Shown: piece by piece, positions 1 to 7,828 of the stretch
Layout: the number at the start of each line of letters is the position of its first letter
Position numbering within the stretch: position 1 is the first letter of the stretch
NCBI GenBank assembly: GCA_025451215.1
Contig: JANWKU010000017.1
Span: 1 to 47,570 of the forward strand
Length of the DNA: 47,570 bases
Direction of reading: 5' to 3'
Source: Terriglobales bacterium
GTDB taxonomy: Bacteria > Acidobacteriota > Terriglobia > Terriglobales > Acidobacteriaceae
Position numbers and translations under genes: made by a program
The notes under the pieces: generated by a model
The model's input: the letters and a program-made list of their open reading frames with translations, nothing else
Told to the model about the DNA's origin: nothing
Databases searched by the model: none

Positions 1-45
1 GAGGGGCGGGTGACCCATTCAAGCCCGATTTGACTTGAGTAGGGA
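1..45. repeat. Imperfect palindromic intergenic repeat (family D), cut by window edge
   Basis: CCCATTCAAG (14-23) faces CTTGAGTAGGG (34-44) across a short loop, forming an imperfect hairpin. I recall similar CCCATTCAAGCCCG palindromes as dispersed intergenic elements in Acidobacteriota genomes; that link is from memory. The copy may extend past the window edge. Confidence 0.4.
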
Positions 46-97
46 AGTTGAGAGTTGAATCGATGCTAGGACTAGCAGGAAAATATTTCGGAATACC

Positions 98-122
98 CAC
101 ACAACGAACACCGCGTTGTGTG
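98..122. repeat. Perfect 9-bp inverted repeat downstream of the first gene
   Basis: CACACAACG (98-106) and CGTTGTGTG (114-122) are perfectly complementary around a 7-nt loop. The hairpin lies 35-60 nt past the stop of the minus-strand gene that ends at 157, so it could protect or terminate that transcript. No T-tract follows on the minus strand, so it is not a canonical intrinsic terminator. Confidence 0.4.
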
Positions 123-156
123 AGGCATGGCATCGGAGCTTCAGATTGGTACCTCG

Positions 157-810
157 CTATGCGTAGAGGAAAGGCCGGTTTTTGTGGCTGCTCCAGAAAT
201 AAGCGAGGATGATCACACTAGCGACCGCTGCGTAAGCGCACCACAATGAAGTAAACGCATATCGTTTGACCACCATTACAAACAGCAGTATGGCCAGGTT
301 TGCCGCGCCGAAGATTACCATCATCCTGATCTTCGAAAAAAACAGCGAGCCACAAGTTGCAATCACATAGAACACCGCAACCCAAACATTGTTGGTCGCT
401 TGATTGATGTACACGATGCTATTTCCCCTGACGAACACCTGCAACGGGAATGCCGTCAGCGCCCACAAAATATAGAGCGTTGTTGTTCCGCCGAGCACCA
501 GGAACGGCAGCATGCGCCTGCGGCTCTTCGCATTCGGCTCGAACAACAGCACGCTCAGCGGCAGCAGGAATGGGAGCAGTCCCTGCGCATAAAGCATGAA
601 CGCCGCGCCCATGTCATGTGCCACCTGCGGAGAAAGAATTCCATCTAATCCCAGCCAGACGAACCCTTCAGTGAATTGATGAATGGCGAATAGCGTGGGC
701 AAAGCCGCGAAAAGCAATTCGCGCCGATGCTTGACTTTGGTAAATGTGGCTACTCCAACGCCGCCCAGAACTCCGCTACCCACAAAATTCGCTGTAGCTG
801 AAAAGCACAT
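157..810 (-). CDS. DUF6629-like polytopic membrane protein
   Basis: Predicted integral membrane protein of about 217 residues with roughly six or seven hydrophobic helices. The N-terminus MCFSATANF and the following segment ending in an HQFTEGFVWL motif resemble the DUF6629 family, whose members typically begin MCFSATA; this is recognised by eye and from memory. I start at 810 rather than at the upstream ATG at 840, because a GGAGA Shine-Dalgarno sits about ten bases before 810 and the family motif begins there. Function is unknown. It is transcribed alone, away from the FAH-family gene's 3' end. Confidence 0.7.
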   Translation of the reverse strand: MCFSATANFVGSGVLGGVGVATFTKVKHRRELLFAALPTLFAIHQFTEGFVWLGLDGILSPQVAHDMGAAFMLYAQGLLPFLLPLSVLLFEPNAKSRRRMLPFLVLGGTTTLYILWALTAFPLQVFVRGNSIVYINQATNNVWVAVFYVIATCGSLFFSKIRMMVIFGAANLAILLFVMVVKRYAFTSLWCAYAAVASVIILAYFWSSHKNRPFLYA

Positions 811-981
811 GGCTCGTTTTCTCCGTTGCGAGGATTGCATTTCTCATTACGGAACGCAAAACATTTCTCAGGGGATCGGAAAACGGCGTCTAGGGATTAG
901 TTGTTGGAAATCAGACGGGTGCACCAGTGGTCTGACACACGGAACCAGCCCGGTGCGATAGTGTTTCTGTCCTTGCTTTCG

Positions 982-1788
982 TTACTCCGCTTCATTCACT
1001 ACAGGATTGCTTAGCGTTCCAATCCCTTCCACGGTCACCTCGACCACGTCTTTCGCAACAATCGGCCCGACGCCTTGCGGCGTTCCCGTGGCGATAAGAT
1101 CTCCAGGCAGCAGAGTCATGACGCGCGAGATATAACGGATGACGACATCGAGCGCGAAGATGAAATCTTTGGTGTTGCCCTGCTGGCGCAACTCTCCGTT
1201 GACGCGTGTTTCGACAGCCACGCCGGCCCAGGGATCAAGCTCCTGCACAACCACCAGCCCCACCGGACAGAACGTGTCAAAGCCCTTGGCCCGCGTCCAC
1301 TGTTTGTCTTTATTTTGCAGGTCGCGCGCGGTGACGTCATTCACGCAGGTGTAGCCGAGAATATAGGGGCGGACGTCTACGTCATCGGAAAGATTGTGGC
1401 AGGTTTTCCCGATGATGACGCCCAATTCGCCTTCGTGTTCCACGCGTTCACTGGCTCGCGGTCGCCGGATATTTTTCCCCGGCGCCAGAATGGAAGATGG
1501 AGGCTTGAAAAAAATCAGCGGCTCCGTCGGGACTTCATTCCCCAGTTCCGCCGCATGTTCCCGATAGTTGCGGCCCACGCACACGATCTTCGAAGGCTGC
1601 ACCGGGGCCAGCAATACCGCACTTGCGAAGGGAAGAGAATTTATTTTCTTGCTGGGCAGGTCTTCCAATTCTTCGTCGGTCTGGTAGGGCGTGGTAAGAA
1701 GCACACGCGTGATCACATCCTGCCCCGCGACGGACTCCACCAGCCCATACTTCGCTTCCTTGTTCAATTCAAAACGGCAATATTTCAT
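982..1788 (-). CDS. Fumarylacetoacetate hydrolase (FAH) family protein
   Basis: A 268-residue cytosolic enzyme of the FAH superfamily, which performs hydrolysis, decarboxylation or isomerisation on beta-dicarbonyl or enol acids in aromatic catabolism or as acylpyruvase/oxaloacetate decarboxylase. The fold signature is clear: [14 protein letters not shown] near residue 71, FFKPPSS, the metal-ligand stretch [11 protein letters not shown], and [10 protein letters not shown] followed by [10 protein letters not shown]. The C-terminal [14 protein letters not shown] motif is intact. Length fits the short bacterial members (YcgM-like) rather than true tyrosine-pathway FAH. The start has an AGGAAA Shine-Dalgarno. 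It is divergent from mutY across about 110 bp. The substrate cannot be read from sequence. Confidence 0.88.
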   Translation of the reverse strand: MKYCRFELNKEAKYGLVESVAGQDVITRVLLTTPYQTDEELEDLPSKKINSLPFASAVLLAPVQPSKIVCVGRNYREHAAELGNEVPTEPLIFFKPPSSILAPGKNIRRPRASERVEHEGELGVIIGKTCHNLSDDVDVRPYILGYTCVNDVTARDLQNKDKQWTRAKGFDTFCPVGLVVVQELDPWAGVAVETRVNGELRQQGNTKDFIFALDVVIRYISRVMTLLPGDLIATGTPQGVGPIVAKDVVEVTVEGIGTLSNPVVNEAE

Positions 1789-1900
1789 ACGATTTCCTGA
1801 TTATAAGACGTGCGCAGATATTAATATTTGTTTGCGTGCGTATTTGAGCCCTCGCATTTGTCCGAGCGCAACTGCGCCCGTACAATTCCCTACAGCCACA

Positions 1901-2881
1901 ATGCAATTAGAATCAAGCAGGAAACTCAACGCGCGTTCTCCGGCGCATTTTCGCCGCAGGTTGTTGCAATGGTACGACGCCAACAAGCGCGACCTGCCCT
2001 GGCGAAAAAACACCAATCCCTACAATGTTTGGCTTTCGGAAATCATGTTGCAGCAAACCCGCGTTGCGGCGGTGATTGACCATTACCAGCGATTCCTCAA
2101 ACGCTTTTCGACAGTCGAGAAATTAGCCAAGGCGCGGGAGGCCTCGGTGCTCGCCGCATGGAGCGGCCTTGGTTATTATCGCCGCGCTCGCATGCTTCAT
2201 GCCGCGGCTAAAAAAATCGTGCGAGAGCATGAGAGCAACTTTCCTCCAACATCCGCTGAGCTGCGTAATCTCCCCGGGATTGGACGGTACACAGCTGCCG
2301 CCATCGCCAGCATTTCCTTCCAGGAACCAGTCGCGGTCGTGGATGGCAACGTGGAGCGTGTCTTGGGCAGAGTCTCCGGCAAACATATCGGTGGCGAAAG
2401 AGTGTGGGAATTCGCCGGACAATTGCTTGATGCCAATCGCCCCGGCGATTTCAACCAGGCAATGATGGAATTGGGAGCGACGGTTTGCCTTCCACATCAA
2501 CCCACATGTCCTGCATGTCCCGTGAGCAATTTTTGTCGAACGCGAGGGGCGCTCGCGCGCGTAGAGAAGCCTTCACGTCAGAAGAAGAGAACTATCCAGT
2601 ACGCGCTCGATTTCCGCGATGGATCGGTTTTTCTGGTTCAACGCACGCGCACAGCATCTTTAATGGCTAGCATGTGGGAGTTGCCGGAGTTGAATACGAC
2701 CAGCAGCGTGCCATACCTCACGCTGCGTCACTCCATCACCGTGACCGATTACACTGTTCAGGTTGTCCGGCAACCCGCGCCGCAAGGAGCCAGTGGGAAG
2801 TGGGTGCCAGTATCGAGAGCCGGTACACTTCCTCTGACCGGATTGGCGCGGAAGATTTTGCGTAAAGCAGGAATTATTTAG
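1901..2881 (+). CDS. mutY: A/G-specific adenine DNA glycosylase MutY
   Basis: Removes adenine mispaired with 8-oxoguanine or guanine, the second line of the GO base-excision repair system. The 326-residue protein has the catalytic Glu in LSEIMLQQTRV (about residue 47), a helix-hairpin-helix LPGIGRYTA (124-132), the catalytic Asp in VAVVDGNVERV (about 148), and a 4Fe-4S loop with Cys196-x6-Cys203-x2-Cys206-x5-Cys212. A shortened NUDIX-like C-terminal domain that reads 8-oxoG follows. The frame is open upstream to 1691, but that stretch overlaps the FAH gene and lacks family homology, so I use ATG 1901. No strong Shine-Dalgarno is visible. It is a stand-alone gene; the next gene starts 96 bp downstream. 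Confidence 0.95.
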   Translation: MQLESSRKLNARSPAHFRRRLLQWYDANKRDLPWRKNTNPYNVWLSEIMLQQTRVAAVIDHYQRFLKRFSTVEKLAKAREASVLAAWSGLGYYRRARMLHAAAKKIVREHESNFPPTSAELRNLPGIGRYTAAAIASISFQEPVAVVDGNVERVLGRVSGKHIGGERVWEFAGQLLDANRPGDFNQAMMELGATVCLPHQPTCPACPVSNFCRTRGALARVEKPSRQKKRTIQYALDFRDGSVFLVQRTRTASLMASMWELPELNTTSSVPYLTLRHSITVTDYTVQVVRQPAPQGASGKWVPVSRAGTLPLTGLARKILRKAGII

Positions 2882-2977
2882 AATAAAGGGTTCGCCTTAA
2901 TGATCGGCGAATCGGACCGCTGCTAAATTTCGTTAAAAATTTTCAAAGTCATTCAAGTTGCCAGGGAGTATCGCCTC

Positions 2978-4666
2978 ATGCGGAATGGTCTTATCTTGTT
3001 TCTTGTTCTTTCCACTTCTTTCCTTTTTGCCGCGCCGAAAACTCAGAAACTTGGTCATGATCCCGAAGCCTCCGCGCACTTGCCCGGGCCGGCCATCGCT
3101 GCCATGCAAAAAGTTGATCCGGAGCGGATTCGCGCGCATGTGAAGTTTCTCTCCGATGATTTACTGGAGGGACGTGGCACGGGCCAGCGCGGCGGCGACA
3201 TTGCCGCCGCCTACATGGCAACGCAATTCGCGCTCTACGGATTGAAGCCCGCCGGAGACAACGGAACCTATCTGCAAAAAGTGCCGCTGGTCGGAATCAC
3301 GCCCGCCGATGGAACGATATTCACGCTGGTCCCGAGCCGCGGGCCCTCACTCGATCTCAAGCCTCTCGATGAATATGTTGCCTACGATCAGACGCAGCAC
3401 ACCGAGTCCGATGTGAACGCGCAGATCGTGTACGTCGGCTATGGCATTGATGCTCCCGAATACAAATGGGACGACTACAAGGGCGTGGATGTAAAAGGGA
3501 AAGTGCTGCTCATGCTGGTGAACGAGCCGCCCTCGAGCGACGAAAACTTTTTCAAGGGCAAAGCGCTTACCTACTACGGCCGCTGGACTTACAAATACGA
3601 AGAAGCGGCGCGCAAGGGAGCGGTTGGCGTCATTCTCATCCACAAAACTGACATGGCAAGTTATCCCTGGGAGGTGGTGCGCAACTCTAACTCGGGGGAA
3701 AAGTCATACTTGAAAGCGGAAGGCACGCCGCTGTTAAAAGTTGCCTCGTGGGTGCAACTCTCAGTAGCGGGAAAACTGGCTGCGATGGCAAACATGGACA
3801 TCAACAAGATGATCTTTGACGCGCAGTCCACGAATTTTCATCCTGTCGAATTACCAGTCAGACTCAAAGCGCACATGGTGAGCAAGATTCGCCCCTTCCA
3901 GTCCAACAATGTGGTTGCTATGCTTCCGGGCGGGGATAGCAAACTCAAAAGTCAGGCGGTGCTCTTCACCGCGCATTACGATCATCTCGGCATCCGTCCC
4001 GATATGCCGGGAGACAACATTTACAACGGCGCGGAAGACAATGCCACTGGATGCGGAGTTTTGCTGGAGATCGCCCGCGCTTATGCATTGTCTGAAGCCA
4101 AGCCGCGCCGGTCCATTCTGTTTGCCGCCGTGACCGCCGAAGAGCAGGGATTGCTCGGTTCCGATTATTTAGGAAAACATCCGCCCATTCCCGCCGGGAA
4201 TATCACGTTGGACCTGAACTTCGACGACATTCCCGCCCTTGGCGCGCCTGAAGAAGTTGAAGTTTCTGGTGCCGAGCGCACCACGTTCTATCCCGTGGTT
4301 TCCGCCATGGCAAAGGAGTTTCGGCTTGCCATCCGTCCGGATTCAAACCCCGGCGCGGGCTACTACTATCGCTCGGACCATTTCAGTTTGGCGCACGTCG
4401 GCATTCCGTCTTTTTCCGTCAGCGAAGGGTTGAAATATAAAGGCCACACCGAAGCGTGGGGACTGAAGCAAGCGGAAGACTACACCACCAATCGCTATCA
4501 TCAGCCGAGCGACGAGTACCGTCCCGACATGAACTTTATCGGCGACGCGGCCATTGCCCGTTTCGGCTTCGCCCTGGGATGGAAAGCCGCCAGCCTGCAG
4601 AATTTAATCGGCTGGCAGCACGGCGACGAATTTGAAGCGGAGCGGCTGAAGAGCTGGGGAAAATAG
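2978..4666 (+). CDS. Secreted M28-family metallopeptidase with PA-like domain
   Basis: A 562-residue predicted exported zinc aminopeptidase. A signal peptide (hydrophobic core LILFLVLSTSFLF, likely cut near AAP) is followed by an N-terminal helical region, a PA-type insert (about residues 130-260) and the M28 catalytic domain. Zinc ligands and catalytic residues are visible: TAHYDHLG, GAEDNATGCG, VTAEEQGLLGSDY, LNFDDIP and YHQPSDEY. All five ligand positions are kept, so it should be active. An AGGGAG Shine-Dalgarno stands ten bases before the ATG. It probably trims N-terminal residues from extracellular or periplasmic peptides. A second, differently built M28 enzyme is encoded at 10879. Confidence 0.9.
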   Translation: MRNGLILFLVLSTSFLFAAPKTQKLGHDPEASAHLPGPAIAAMQKVDPERIRAHVKFLSDDLLEGRGTGQRGGDIAAAYMATQFALYGLKPAGDNGTYLQKVPLVGITPADGTIFTLVPSRGPSLDLKPLDEYVAYDQTQHTESDVNAQIVYVGYGIDAPEYKWDDYKGVDVKGKVLLMLVNEPPSSDENFFKGKALTYYGRWTYKYEEAARKGAVGVILIHKTDMASYPWEVVRNSNSGEKSYLKAEGTPLLKVASWVQLSVAGKLAAMANMDINKMIFDAQSTNFHPVELPVRLKAHMVSKIRPFQSNNVVAMLPGGDSKLKSQAVLFTAHYDHLGIRPDMPGDNIYNGAEDNATGCGVLLEIARAYALSEAKPRRSILFAAVTAEEQGLLGSDYLGKHPPIPAGNITLDLNFDDIPALGAPEEVEVSGAERTTFYPVVSAMAKEFRLAIRPDSNPGAGYYYRSDHFSLAHVGIPSFSVSEGLKYKGHTEAWGLKQAEDYTTNRYHQPSDEYRPDMNFIGDAAIARFGFALGWKAASLQNLIGWQHGDEFEAERLKSWGK

Positions 4667-4669
4667 CGA

Positions 4670-4692
4670 TGTGGGGCGGACACTCTTGTCCG
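4670..4692 (+). repeat. Dispersed palindromic repeat, family B
   Basis: TGTGGGGCGGACACTCTTGT and the bases that follow form a short GCGGACA/TGTCCG hairpin. The same element, inverted, occurs at 34070-34093. It begins four bases after the M28 stop codon, between two plus-strand genes. A further GGAGCGCTACAC nearby (about 4700) resembles the end of family C. Confidence 0.6.
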
Positions 4693-4772
4693 ACTCGGTG
4701 GAGCGCTACACGTCCACAGGGAACTTTTCAGAGCTCTGGCGCGTAGCTTATTCAGAAGGACGGAGATTCCCA

Positions 4773-4973
4773 ATGTTTGCCTTCTTGCTGTGGTGCATAC
4801 TTTTCGTTCTGTGCTGGCCTCTCGCATTGGCGGCACTTGTTTTATTCCCTGTTGTTTGGCTTCTTCTATTGCCTTTCCGGCTCGTTGGGATTGCCGTTCA
4901 CGGGGCTTTGGCGCTGGTGTGGGCTGTGGTTATGTTGCCTGCAAGATTATTGAGCGCGCCGTTTCGGATTTGA
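4773..4973 (+). CDS. Small hydrophobic membrane protein, function unknown
   Basis: Encodes 66 residues, nearly all hydrophobic, with two closely spaced membrane helices (about residues 4-28 and 35-57) and an arginine near the C-terminus (LPARLLSAPF). A longer frame is open from 4671, but its first 34 codons cover the family-B repeat. An AAGGACGGAG ribosome site precedes ATG 4773, which I take as the start. No domain is recognised. It may be cotranscribed with the upstream M28 gene (106 bp gap) and converges on scoB. Confidence 0.6.
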   Translation: MFAFLLWCILFVLCWPLALAALVLFPVVWLLLLPFRLVGIAVHGALALVWAVVMLPARLLSAPFRI

Positions 4974-4990
4974 AAAGCTGCAGGAATTCA

Positions 4991-5674
4991 TCAGCACTCC
5001 ATTATCTTCAGATTCGGACTGATGGTAAGCCTTGGCTCGGTAGCCCTTTGAACGTCTTCCGGATTCAATCCTGGCGCAATCTCTTCCAGCACGAGCCCGC
5101 CTTTTGAAATTTGAATACATCCCATCTCCGTAACAATCGTGTCTACGACCTTGAGCCCAGTAAGCGGAAGCGTGCACTTCTTCAGAATTTTCGGAGCGCC
5201 GTCGCGCGTGGTGTGCTCCATGGCGACGATCACGCGGCGAGCACCCGCGACAAGATCCATGGCGCCACCCATGCCCTTCACCATTTTTCCGGGGATCATC
5301 CAGTTGGCGATGTTGCCTTGCTCGTCTACTTCCATCGCACCGAGCACGCTCAGATCAATGTGGCCGCCGCGGATCATGGCGAAGGAATCGGCGCTGGAGA
5401 AAAATGCCGTACCCGGCATTTCGGTAATGGTTTCCTTGCCCGCATTAATCAGATCCGGGTCTTCTTCTCCTTCGAAGGGATACGGACCAATTCCCAACAT
5501 GCCATTTTCGCTCTGTAACACGACTTCGATACCCGGCGGAACGTGATTGGCGACAAGCGTGGGCATGCCGATCCCGAGATTGACGTAAAAACCATCGCGG
5601 AGTTCTTTGGCAATGCGCCGCACGATGCGCTCGCGCTTGTCGTTGTCTTTGGCGGATTTTTCCGGGGCCGTCAT
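4991..5674 (-). CDS. scoB: 3-oxoacid CoA-transferase, subunit B
   Basis: Beta subunit of a succinyl-CoA:3-ketoacid CoA-transferase, which moves CoA between succinyl-CoA and acetoacetate in ketone-body or short-chain acid metabolism. The 227-residue chain shows the family start [20 protein letters not shown], the SENGMLGIG motif with the glutamate that forms the CoA thioester, and [15 protein letters not shown]. Its partner subunit A lies just upstream on the same strand, so the two form one transcription unit. The 105-bp spacer between the subunits is longer than usual and contains a family-A repeat. Substrate preference (succinyl versus acetyl CoA donor) is not certain. Confidence 0.93.
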   Translation of the reverse strand: MTAPEKSAKDNDKRERIVRRIAKELRDGFYVNLGIGMPTLVANHVPPGIEVVLQSENGMLGIGPYPFEGEEDPDLINAGKETITEMPGTAFFSSADSFAMIRGGHIDLSVLGAMEVDEQGNIANWMIPGKMVKGMGGAMDLVAGARRVIVAMEHTTRDGAPKILKKCTLPLTGLKVVDTIVTEMGCIQISKGGLVLEEIAPGLNPEDVQRATEPRLTISPNLKIMEC

Positions 5675-5718
5675 GGCAGTTTTCTAATTGCTATCAGCGT
5701 TGAATCACTGTTTACCTT

Positions 5719-5748
5719 TGTCATCCTGTGCGAAGCGAAGGACCTATG
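5719..5748 (+). repeat. Dispersed repeat, family A (copy 1)
   Basis: TGTCATCCTGTGCGAAGCGA followed by AGGACCTATG matches the copy at 33908-33937 at nearly every position, and the inverse of 37101-37127. It lies inside the scoA-scoB spacer, so it should be transcribed, on the antisense side, within that operon's mRNA. Confidence 0.75.
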
Positions 5749-5779
5749 CAACTTCTGCACAGCGCCTCGAAACATCAGT

Positions 5780-6478
5780 TCATTCACGCTTTCTCACCGT
5801 CCTCCGCTCAATCCGTTTCTCGTAATTCGATCCCTCAAATATCCGCTGCACATAAATGCTCGGAGTGTGGATGGAATCCGCGTCCAATTTCCCTACCTCA
5901 ACCAATTCTTCGACTTCGACGATGGTCACTCTTGCCGCTGCGGCCATCATGGGACTGAAATTGCGCGCCGTCTTGCGATAAATGAGATTACCCCAAGTGT
6001 CGCCCTTCCAGGCTTTGATGAGCGCAAAGTCGGCTTTCAGCGCGCGCTCCATAACGTAAACTCTGCCGTCGAATTCGCGCGTCTCTTTCTTGTCGACCAC
6101 AACTGTTCCCACGCCAGTGGGAGTAAAGAATGCCGGAATCCCCGCACCGCCGGCGCGAATACGCTCGGCGAAAGTTCCCTGCGGAACGAGTTCGAGATCG
6201 AGCTTGCCGCTCAGCACCATCTGCTCGAGCAAACGATTCTCGCCCACATAGCTGCCCATATGGCGGCGAATCTGCCCGGCTTCGAGCAATAAACCCATGC
6301 CCACGCCGTCAATGCCCATATTGTTGCTGATCGTGGAAAGATTTCTTACGCCTTTGTGGACCAGCGCGTGAATAAGATTTTCAGGAATGCCGCAGAGTCC
6401 GAAGCCGCCCAGCATGACGGTCGCCCCGTCGAAGATGTCACGGACCGCTTCATCAGCGTTGGCGACAACTTTGTTCAT
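5780..6478 (-). CDS. scoA: 3-oxoacid CoA-transferase, subunit A
   Basis: Alpha subunit of the acetoacetate/3-oxoacid CoA-transferase; with subunit B it forms the heteromeric enzyme. The family start MNKVVANADEAVRDIFDGAT leads into the CoA-binding motif GGFGLCGIPENLI, and later parts include NNMGIDGVGMG, GGAGIPAFFTPTGVGT and a KAWKGDTWGNL stretch. An upstream frame is open to 6589, but the family alignment and the ATG favour 6478, giving 232 residues, the usual length. It is the first gene of the scoA-scoB unit. The run-up to 6590 contains no obvious promoter. Confidence 0.93.
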   Translation of the reverse strand: MNKVVANADEAVRDIFDGATVMLGGFGLCGIPENLIHALVHKGVRNLSTISNNMGIDGVGMGLLLEAGQIRRHMGSYVGENRLLEQMVLSGKLDLELVPQGTFAERIRAGGAGIPAFFTPTGVGTVVVDKKETREFDGRVYVMERALKADFALIKAWKGDTWGNLIYRKTARNFSPMMAAAARVTIVEVEELVEVGKLDADSIHTPSIYVQRIFEGSNYEKRIERRTVRKRE

Positions 6479-6600
6479 ACGATCCGATTCTAGAACAAAT
6501 CTGCAGGAGACAATACAAGCGCACGCACAATCGCGGAGAGGGAAAATTCGCGCCAATTCGCCCCGGTATTTATGCAACCAAAAAATCACACAATCACACT

Positions 6601-6630
6601 AAAAAATCCGGAGAGCGTGAACTCTCCGGA
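6601..6630 (-). terminator. Intrinsic terminator of the secreted-protein gene at 6659
   Basis: TCCGGAGAG (6607-6615) pairs perfectly with CTCTCCGGA (6622-6630) around a 6-nt loop. Read on the minus strand, the 9-bp stem is followed directly by six Ts (6606-6601). It sits 29 bases past the stop of the minus-strand gene at 6659, a textbook Rho-independent terminator. Confidence 0.88.
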
Positions 6631-6658
6631 CGAGGACTGCTGCGGATATTTACGATTG

Positions 6659-7612
6659 CTATTGTTCCAACTCCACATTGTCGCCAACGTGTACGTCTTC
6701 CAGCGAGGAGGTAATCATGCCCGTCGCCGTCGTCGGAGTTGTGCCGATGATCACGATTTCGCCAATCGAACGCCGCGGCATGTCACGAACATGAATCTGT
6801 GGTCCATTCGTTTTGGTGAACATGTGCTGGTCGGTCGAGGATGGATGCTTTTGCGTGTCTTCGGAAACCGAGGCCATGAAAGAGAGCGAATCTACCGGGT
6901 TGTGGAGATCTTCCTCATAACGGCGGAACGCCCGGAAATATTCTCCAATCTGAACGCCCTGGTTTGTTCCTAGGTTGATGTAAACCTTGGAACCATTGCC
7001 CAGTTCAGAATCAAAATCTTTGGCTAGGATAATGCGGCCTCCCATGCGGCCACTAGCTGGCAGGAAGCGGTCAAATGTATGCGGCTGCTGCAGGTCAATT
7101 GCCTTTTTATCCACGTATGGAATAACGAAGTCGCCAGGATTCACCGGATCGCAACTAAACTCTACCTGAGCGATCGCCATTTTGCTGCGGGTATCTACAA
7201 TCCGAACATGGGCCTGTTCCGCATAGGGCTGCCCCGCCTGCTTGATTAACTTGTCCTGGCCCTGAAAAAGCTCGAGCTGGTTGGGGTCTTTCAATTCACG
7301 CACCACGGTATACTGCTGGCCGACCTGGTAGCCGCCGCCCGTAAGATATATAAGATCGCCATTCACGAACTTGGTCGTGTTCGGCGTGTTCAAGCCGCCG
7401 GTAACAAAATTGGCATTGGGCAGGAGCTGCTTGCTGACAAAGCCTGCGCAATACAGATCGGAATACGTGGGCGTCTCCATACGCAGCGTGGGAAATGTGT
7501 TCGAGTTTGCGCTCGTCCCCTCTGGATTTCCCGCATTGGCAGGCGCGTAGGTAGTTTGCGCGGAGGCAGCACCTACTAGAATAAGCAATAACAACAGTCC
7601 TGTTTTCTTCAT
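6659..7612 (-). CDS. Secreted protein of unknown function with C-terminal SH3-like repeats
   Basis: A 317-residue exported protein. A clear signal peptide (MKKTGLLLLLILVGAASAQ) is followed by a mature region with no enzyme motif. Two segments of the kind GDLIYLTGGGYQVGQQYTVV (about 90-110) and VYINLGTNQGVQIGEYFRAF (about 215-235), plus the C-terminal IGEIVIIGTTPTTATGMITS and VGDNVELE, resemble small beta-barrel modules seen in FlgT C-terminal or LysM-adjacent proteins; that is a pattern impression, not a match. One or two Cys pairs may form disulphides. A GGGGAGA Shine-Dalgarno precedes the ATG and a strong terminator follows, so it is monocistronic. Confidence 0.8.
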   Translation of the reverse strand: MKKTGLLLLLILVGAASAQTTYAPANAGNPEGTSANSNTFPTLRMETPTYSDLYCAGFVSKQLLPNANFVTGGLNTPNTTKFVNGDLIYLTGGGYQVGQQYTVVRELKDPNQLELFQGQDKLIKQAGQPYAEQAHVRIVDTRSKMAIAQVEFSCDPVNPGDFVIPYVDKKAIDLQQPHTFDRFLPASGRMGGRIILAKDFDSELGNGSKVYINLGTNQGVQIGEYFRAFRRYEEDLHNPVDSLSFMASVSEDTQKHPSSTDQHMFTKTNGPQIHVRDMPRRSIGEIVIIGTTPTTATGMITSSLEDVHVGDNVELEQ

Positions 7613-7828
7613 CTTATCTCCCCGAAACGCCGGGTGCGGTTACGTCCGGTTCCCGCTAACCCAAACAAAGTAAAAGTCTTCAACGTGGACAGTAACAACG
7701 GGGTAAGGGATGGTCAAGGTTACGCTGGTGTCATCGCGCGCTAAGAAAAAGTTTGCCAGGGAAGAAAATTCTTAAATCATTGTTGCATCTGCAATTAGCG
7801 GCTTGTAATATCGCGCCGAATCCTCTTG

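Noticed and set aside
1691-1900. Upstream extension of mutY
   Set aside because: It overlaps the 5' end of the FAH-family gene and has no MutY homology.
5543-6292. A 249-codon plus-strand ORF spanning scoB and scoA
   Set aside because: Opposite strand to two clear CoA-transferase subunits, and crosses a repeat.
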